NCBI GenBank assembly: GCA_002491245.1
Contig: DKVO01000025.1
Span: 32,451 to 71,016 of the forward strand
Length of the DNA stretch: 38,566 nucleotides
Source: Porphyromonadaceae bacterium UBA7176
Lineage (GTDB): Bacteria; Bacteroidota; Bacteroidia; Bacteroidales; Muribaculaceae
Direction: 5' to 3'
The position numbers and the translations under genes were made by a program. The notes under the pieces are model-generated. The model had not been told where the DNA came from and searched no databases. It saw only the letters and a program-made list of their open reading frames with translations. Below, in pieces: positions 35,199 to 38,566 of the stretch (its first letter is position 1; the number at the start of each line of letters is the position of its first letter).

Positions 35199-36134
35199 AT
35201 GAAAAAACTGCTCGCCCATTTCTTCGTTGTATCTCTTCTCGTGTTGTTGCCATCGTGTGCGCAGCAGAAAAAGGCAGACAAAGGCGTCGACCTCGCCGAC
35301 CCGTTCATCCTTTTCGATGGAGACACCTATTATGCCTACGGCACATCAAATCCCGACGGCATCGACGTATACACATCCTCCGACCTTGTGAATTGGAAAC
35401 GGGCCGGAGTCGCCCTCGACAAAGAAGACTCATATGCCGACCGTTGGTTCTGGGCTCCCGAAGTATACAAGGTCGGCGACCGTTATATAATGTATTATTC
35501 GGCCGACGAGCATATCTGCGCCGCCGAAAGCTCAAGCCCCCTAGGCCCGTTCAGGCAGAAAGAAAAAGTACCCATGCTCGACCGCAAGACCATCGACAAC
35601 ACCCTCTTTGTCGACGACGACGGTACTCCCTACATGTACTTCTGCATCCTCGACGGAGGAAACAAGATATATGCTGCCCAACTCGAGCCTGATTACATCA
35701 CAGTCCGTCCTGAAACTCTTACCCCCTGCATCGAGCGAAGCCAGGAATGGGAGACCGAGTCGGTCAACGAAGGTGCGACCGTCGTAAAGCACAACGGCAA
35801 ATACTATCTTTCCTATTCCGGCAACGATTTCCGCAATCCTGCCTATGGGGTAGGGTATGCCACCGCAGAGTCGCCTCTCGGCCCGTGGACCAAATACGAC
35901 GCCAACCCTATCCTTTCATTCCCTGAAACGGCAGAATACGGCCGTCTCGAAGGCGTCGGCCACAGTGCCATGTTCCGCGACAAAGACGGACAATTGCGCC
36001 TCGTCTTCCATGCCCACAACAAGCCCGGAGAGGTTCAGCCGCGGCAGATGTATTTCACTACCGTCAGCTTCTCCGACGACGGTATAATGCAACTTCCGGC
36101 CGACGATATCATCAAAGCCCAATGGGCAGAATAA
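35199..36134 (+). CDS. glycoside hydrolase family 43 lipoprotein
   Basis: This 311-residue enzyme begins with a lipoprotein signal peptide; the lipobox is LLPSC with Cys20 as the lipid-bearing residue. The rest is a single five-bladed beta-propeller domain of GH43 type, the family of arabinofuranosidases and xylosidases. The likely catalytic triad is Asp34 (DLADPFIL), Asp133 (KTIDNTLF) and Glu191 (SVNEGATVVKHNG). It probably acts at the cell surface or in the periplasm on plant or host glycans. There is no SusC/SusD pair next to it, so it is not in a visible polysaccharide utilisation locus. No clear promoter is seen after the upstream terminator. Confidence 0.9.
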   Translation: MKKLLAHFFVVSLLVLLPSCAQQKKADKGVDLADPFILFDGDTYYAYGTSNPDGIDVYTSSDLVNWKRAGVALDKEDSYADRWFWAPEVYKVGDRYIMYYSADEHICAAESSSPLGPFRQKEKVPMLDRKTIDNTLFVDDDGTPYMYFCILDGGNKIYAAQLEPDYITVRPETLTPCIERSQEWETESVNEGATVVKHNGKYYLSYSGNDFRNPAYGVGYATAESPLGPWTKYDANPILSFPETAEYGRLEGVGHSAMFRDKDGQLRLVFHAHNKPGEVQPRQMYFTTVSFSDDGIMQLPADDIIKAQWAE

Positions 36135-36141
36135 AAACATT

Positions 36142-36169
36142 GTGGCGCGGCCCCAAAGAGCCGCGCCAC
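36142..36169. terminator. bidirectional terminator between GH43 and nuclease genes
   Basis: A perfect 10-bp GC-rich stem (GTGGCGCGGC, 36142-36151, with GCCGCGCCAC, 36160-36169) and an eight-base loop lie between two convergent genes. Short T/A-rich flanks are on both sides. Confidence 0.8.
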
Positions 36170-36193
36170 ACTATTTTAGGGGTGCGTAAGTTA

Positions 36194-36994
36194 TCAGAAC
36201 TTCGTCACATCATCGCCCGACTCCGAATCGTAGATAGCATTAAGAATACGGGCCAGACGTAGTCCGCCGCGCAGTAGTTGCTGCTCGATTACTGGAGTCC
36301 ATGCAGCCACCTGATTGTAGCTCACTTTGGCTCCCTTGGGGAAATAATTGTACACGCGTTTGGCGATATCATAGGTCTGGCTGGCCCAGTCATCGACATT
36401 TCCGGCAACTTCTGCTGCCTCTGCTTCGGCGTTGAGGCGGTCAAGTTGGTTTGCCCACTCCGTATAGCTCCAGGCGTGGCCCGAATTCATGATGCTGCCG
36501 TCCCAGATTCCGTGGAGGTTGGCGTCACGTCCGAAAAACTGCACAGGAATTTTGTTGCCGCCCAGATCGCTCAGGTGGCCCATATGCATGGGCTGATGCA
36601 TGTCGCCCACCGTATGTATAAGTATTTTAAGAGCCAGCACATTTTGGTCGCGTGTGGCTTTTTCGTCTGATAATATATGTATTTGTTCCCTTATGGCCGT
36701 CACAACATCGCCTGCCGGATTAAGCGGAGCGTCAGCATAATCAGTGCCGGCGTCAATATTTTTATAGTGCCATGTCTTCGTGTAGGCATATTCGGGAGTA
36801 TGGCTGGCATTATCGAGCCAATTGGCCCAATACACAGGAGAGCGGCCGTCGAGAAGCGTCGCCACCGAGTCGGCCGCAGCCTTTGTCAGGTGGTTTTCAG
36901 CTATGAAGGCCACTGTGTCATGTCCCTTTTGGCTCCAGCCGAAAGCCTGTAGGACTGTAAAAACGAGACTAAATATTATTGCACTCTTTTTCAT
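36194..36994 (-). CDS. secreted S1/P1-type nuclease
   Basis: This family cuts single-stranded nucleic acids with a three-zinc centre. The start at 36994 gives a signal peptide (MKKSAIIFSLVFTVLQAFG) followed directly by WSQKGHD. In S1/P1 enzymes the mature N-terminal Trp and a nearby His bind zinc, which fits cleavage before this Trp. Further zinc motifs are ILIHTVGDMHQPMHMGH and NLHGIWDGSIM. The in-frame start at 37063 would spoil the signal peptide. It probably scavenges nucleotides in the periplasm or outside. It ends against the GH43 gene with a shared terminator. Confidence 0.92.
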   Translation of the reverse strand: MKKSAIIFSLVFTVLQAFGWSQKGHDTVAFIAENHLTKAAADSVATLLDGRSPVYWANWLDNASHTPEYAYTKTWHYKNIDAGTDYADAPLNPAGDVVTAIREQIHILSDEKATRDQNVLALKILIHTVGDMHQPMHMGHLSDLGGNKIPVQFFGRDANLHGIWDGSIMNSGHAWSYTEWANQLDRLNAEAEAAEVAGNVDDWASQTYDIAKRVYNYFPKGAKVSYNQVAAWTPVIEQQLLRGGLRLARILNAIYDSESGDDVTKF

Positions 36995-37061
36995 ATTAAA
37001 ATAGATTATGGAGTAATCAAAGGATGTTGGAAAGTTTGGAAGTTTGTTGTTTGACATAACC

Positions 37062-37300
37062 AAGGAAGAAAATGCTCCGCATTTTCATAGGAGCGCGACC
37101 CTCCGAGTCGTGCCACGGGTAGCATCGTCGAGCACCGGTCCGGCATCACCTCCGCAAGGCGGAGACTCCTCGGTTAACCACGTATGGAGCGATAGCGACA
37201 TGCGTGGATACTCCCGGACTCGTGACAAGCACTGCGGAGCTGTGCCTACACAGACCGGTTGCGAGGCACGCACTTCGTGGTGTGGGGTAGCTTCTTCCTT
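37062..37300 (+). repeat. dispersed intergenic repeat, copy 3, in a palindrome-rich region
   Basis: The core at 37062-37114 has AAGGAAGAAAATGCTCCGCATTTT run directly into AGGAGCGCGACCCTCCGAGTCG and TGCC; the spacer of copy 2 is missing. Past it to 37300 are more small palindromes: CTCCGC/GCGGAG (37150-37164), CCACGTATG/CATGCGTGG (37178-37207, one mismatch) and GCACTGC-GGA-GCTGTGC (37229-37245). AAGGAAGAA at 37062-37070 is mirrored by TTCTTCCTT at 37292-37300. No believable protein is encoded in this 406-bp gap. Confidence 0.7.
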
Positions 37301-37330
37301 CCCGGAAGTCGTGTCCGAAGCCGACAGGGA

Positions 37331-37376
37331 GAAAACAACAGCGGCGTTCCGCCTTGATTAGGCGCAACGCCGCTGT
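37331..37376 (-). terminator. terminator of the rplU-rpmA operon
   Basis: On the minus strand ACAGCGGCGTT and AACGCCGCTGT form a long stem (37338-37376 overall, extended by CGCC/GGCG), followed by TGTTTTC. It lies 25 bases past the rpmA stop. Confidence 0.85.
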
Positions 37377-37400
37377 CGCTTTGGGATAATTCTGTGAAGC

Positions 37401-37664
37401 TTATGCTTCGGCTACAGGGACAATGTTGATAAACTTGCGACCGTTGCGACCGATTGTAAACTGTACTGTGCCGTTTACAAGTGCATAAAGAGTGTGGTCT
37501 TTGCCGATGCCCACGTTGAGGCCCGGGTGATGCACGGTGCCGCGCTGACGCTTGATGATGTTACCGGCTTTGGCGAACTGACCGCCGAAAACCTTCACGC
37601 CGAGTCGTTTGCTTTCTGACTCACGGCCGTTCTTCGAACTGCCGACGCCTTTTTTATGTGCCAT
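37401..37664 (-). CDS. rpmA: 50S ribosomal protein L27
   Basis: L27 lies near the peptidyl-transferase centre of the large subunit. The 87-residue protein is full length, with the typical MAHKKGVGSSKNGRES start, GGQFAKAGNIIKRQRGT and the GIGKDHTLYAL stretch. There is no extra cleavable N-terminal extension of the Firmicutes type. It follows rplU by 39 bases, the usual L21-L27 pair, and ends at a strong terminator. Confidence 0.98.
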   Translation of the reverse strand: MAHKKGVGSSKNGRESESKRLGVKVFGGQFAKAGNIIKRQRGTVHHPGLNVGIGKDHTLYALVNGTVQFTIGRNGRKFINIVPVAEA

Positions 37665-37703
37665 AGTGTTTTCTCGTGTTTTGCTTGGGGTGAAACGTAG
37701 GGT

Positions 37704-38024
37704 TTAGGCGATGATGTCTTTGATGACAATCTTGGTGAAGTACTGACGGTGGCCGTTTTTGCGGCGGTAGTCGTTGCGGCGTTTTTTCTTGAAGACGATG
37801 ACTTTGTCACCTTTTACAAGCGGTGTAGCCACTTCGCATACTACTTTGGCTCCTTCTACTGTCGGGGCACCTACTTTTACTTCGCCGTCGTTGTCGGCAA
37901 GGAGTACGCGGTCAAACTCTACGCTGTCGCCTTCCTTTACATTCTCACCAAGGTAGTGCACATACAAGAAGCGGTCTTTTTCGGCCTTGAACTGCTGTCC
38001 CTGGATTTCTACGATTACGTACAT
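37704..38024 (-). CDS. rplU: 50S ribosomal protein L21
   Basis: L21 binds 23S rRNA in the large subunit. The 106-residue protein has the standard MYVIVEIQGQQFKAEKDRF start and the C-terminal KKKRRNDYRRKNGHRQ rRNA-binding stretch. It is first in the rplU-rpmA operon, with an exact Bacteroidetes promoter about 95-125 bases upstream and a leader that can fold in two exclusive ways. Confidence 0.98.
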   Translation of the reverse strand: MYVIVEIQGQQFKAEKDRFLYVHYLGENVKEGDSVEFDRVLLADNDGEVKVGAPTVEGAKVVCEVATPLVKGDKVIVFKKKRRNDYRRKNGHRQYFTKIVIKDIIA

Positions 38025-38112
38025 TTATACGATAATATAATAGTTAACCCGCTGAGGCGAGGGAATTTATTCTTAAATTCCGCTACTTAACCGAGCCTAT
38101 TGCGGAAATTCA
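38025..38112 (-). promoter_or_regulatory. rplU leader with two competing hairpins
   Basis: In the leader RNA, TTCCGC (38102-38107) can pair with GCGGAA (38078-38083). Alternatively GGAATTT (38075-38081) can pair with AAATTCC (38062-38068) as a perfect 7-bp hairpin with a six-base loop. The two share bases 38078-38081, so they exclude each other. This would suit ribosomal-protein autoregulation, but the regulator is not shown. Confidence 0.45.
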
Positions 38113-38117
38113 GCCCA

Positions 38118-38148
38118 CAAAAGTACTGATTTTATTTCACTTTACAAA
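38118..38148 (-). promoter_or_regulatory. rplU-rpmA promoter
   Basis: TTTG (38145-38148) and TACTTTTG (38118-38125) on the minus strand, 19 nt apart: an exact Bacteroidetes promoter. Confidence 0.8.
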
Positions 38149-38167
38149 ATATTTTGCGTCGGATTTT

Positions 38168-38566
38168 TCAACGCAATACCACACGTGTCACATAATTGCC
38201 CACACGCACTATCACAATACCACGTGAGTGAAGTGTCACTATATTGCGTCCCTCCTTAAGCTCATGTTGCTCCAACGCCATACCGGCAGGATTGTAGACT
38301 TCAAGGACACTTGCCTCTGCTACGTCTGCTATCAGTGTATTACCCTGCTGCATCACGCCAACACGGTTTGTCTCCGCACTTTCAATCCCGGCCGGGTCTT
38401 TGATTGTAACATACTGGGGGGCTGATTCTTCTGAATATACATTCGGACCCCACACCCCGTCTTCGTCCAACGAATACGACCATGCTTTGACCGTGTAGAC
38501 GTAAATGTCGCCGATATTAGCTCCTAACCCGGTAAATACATAGTTAGTTTCTGCTCCTTCTGTGTT
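38168..38566 (-). CDS. secreted protein, C-terminal part (runs off the window)
   Basis: The reading frame is open from the window edge to the stop at 38168, so only the last 132 residues or so are seen. The first part (YVFTGLGANIGDIYVYTVKAW, then WGPNVYSEESAPQYVTI) looks like the end of a fibronectin type III domain. After AGIES comes a tail of about 70 residues with EVYNPAGMALEQHELKEG and RGIVIVRVGNYVTRVVLR, a C-terminal sorting-type domain. Full length, start and function are unknown. A surface or extracellular protein is likely. Confidence 0.75.
   Translation of the reverse strand, partial: NTEGAETNYVFTGLGANIGDIYVYTVKAWSYSLDEDGVWGPNVYSEESAPQYVTIKDPAGIESAETNRVGVMQQGNTLIADVAEASVLEVYNPAGMALEQHELKEGRNIVTLHSRGIVIVRVGNYVTRVVLR

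Noticed and set aside
35199..36134. A polysaccharide utilisation locus around the GH43 gene
   Set aside because: No SusC/SusD pair, sensor regulator or other glycoside hydrolase lies nearby; the neighbours are rubrerythrin and a nuclease.
25021..37300. A CRISPR array made of the repeated sequences
   Set aside because: The copies are kilobases apart, not regularly spaced, differ in internal length, and there are no cas genes.
37044..37361. Open frames on both strands in the nuclease-rpmA gap
   Set aside because: They run through palindromes and repeat copy 3, have atypical composition (many Arg, Ser, Cys) and start inside the repeat. The region is better explained as repeat or structured sequence.

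Overview
The window looks like an ordinary chromosomal segment from a gut-type Bacteroidales bacterium. A Muribaculaceae-like genus is my best guess, from protein style rather than any search. The lineage signs are: an LpxC-FabZ fusion, a type III glutamine synthetase, a long IspG, a bacterial serine palmitoyltransferase (sphingolipid synthesis), two secreted proteins with C-terminal sorting-type tails, and repeated promoters of the Bacteroidetes form (TTTG, 19-20 nt, TAnnTTTG). I see no phage, plasmid, insertion sequence, CRISPR or tRNA.

Layout. 1-5.4 kb (minus strand): a PadR regulator and PspC membrane protein pair, then pyrG-yidC. 5.4-12 kb (plus): a tight run trpS-rpoN-PAP2-like-purE-ispG-M16 peptidase. 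12-20.7 kb (minus): topA, an RluA-type pseudouridine synthase, a PASTA protein, an RluD-type pseudouridine synthase, aroE, a YeiH-family membrane protein and comEC, mostly overlapping by a few bases and so probably one long operon. Its last stop codon overlaps that of the convergent M16 gene. 20.8-24.9 kb (minus): lpxD, lpxC-fabZ, lpxA, the RNase P RNA gene (rnpB) and a DUF695-type gene, an early lipid A cluster with rnpB wedged into it.

25-28.7 kb (minus): a Crp/Fnr regulator followed by a membrane glycosyltransferase, and a secreted protein of unknown function. 28.8-33.2 kb (minus): a long PurF-like protein and glnN, the latter with a structured leader holding a terminator-like hairpin. 33.3-36.1 kb (plus): serine palmitoyltransferase, a rubrerythrin with its rubredoxin domain first, and a GH43 lipoprotein. 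36.2-38.6 kb (minus): an S1/P1 nuclease, rplU-rpmA behind a leader with two competing hairpins, and the C-terminus of another secreted protein that runs off the window.

The less ordinary content is between the genes. A family of short intergenic repeats occurs four times; it is built from small palindromes with TCC/GGA centres. Candidate RNA leaders precede glnN and rplU, and possible operators lie in the PadR, Crp/Fnr and topA control regions. The PurF-like enzyme lacks the usual oxyanion-hole asparagine. Wobble-base choice in plus-strand genes changes between the left and right parts, which may reflect a replication-strand switch. I found no multi-gene system that I would call new.
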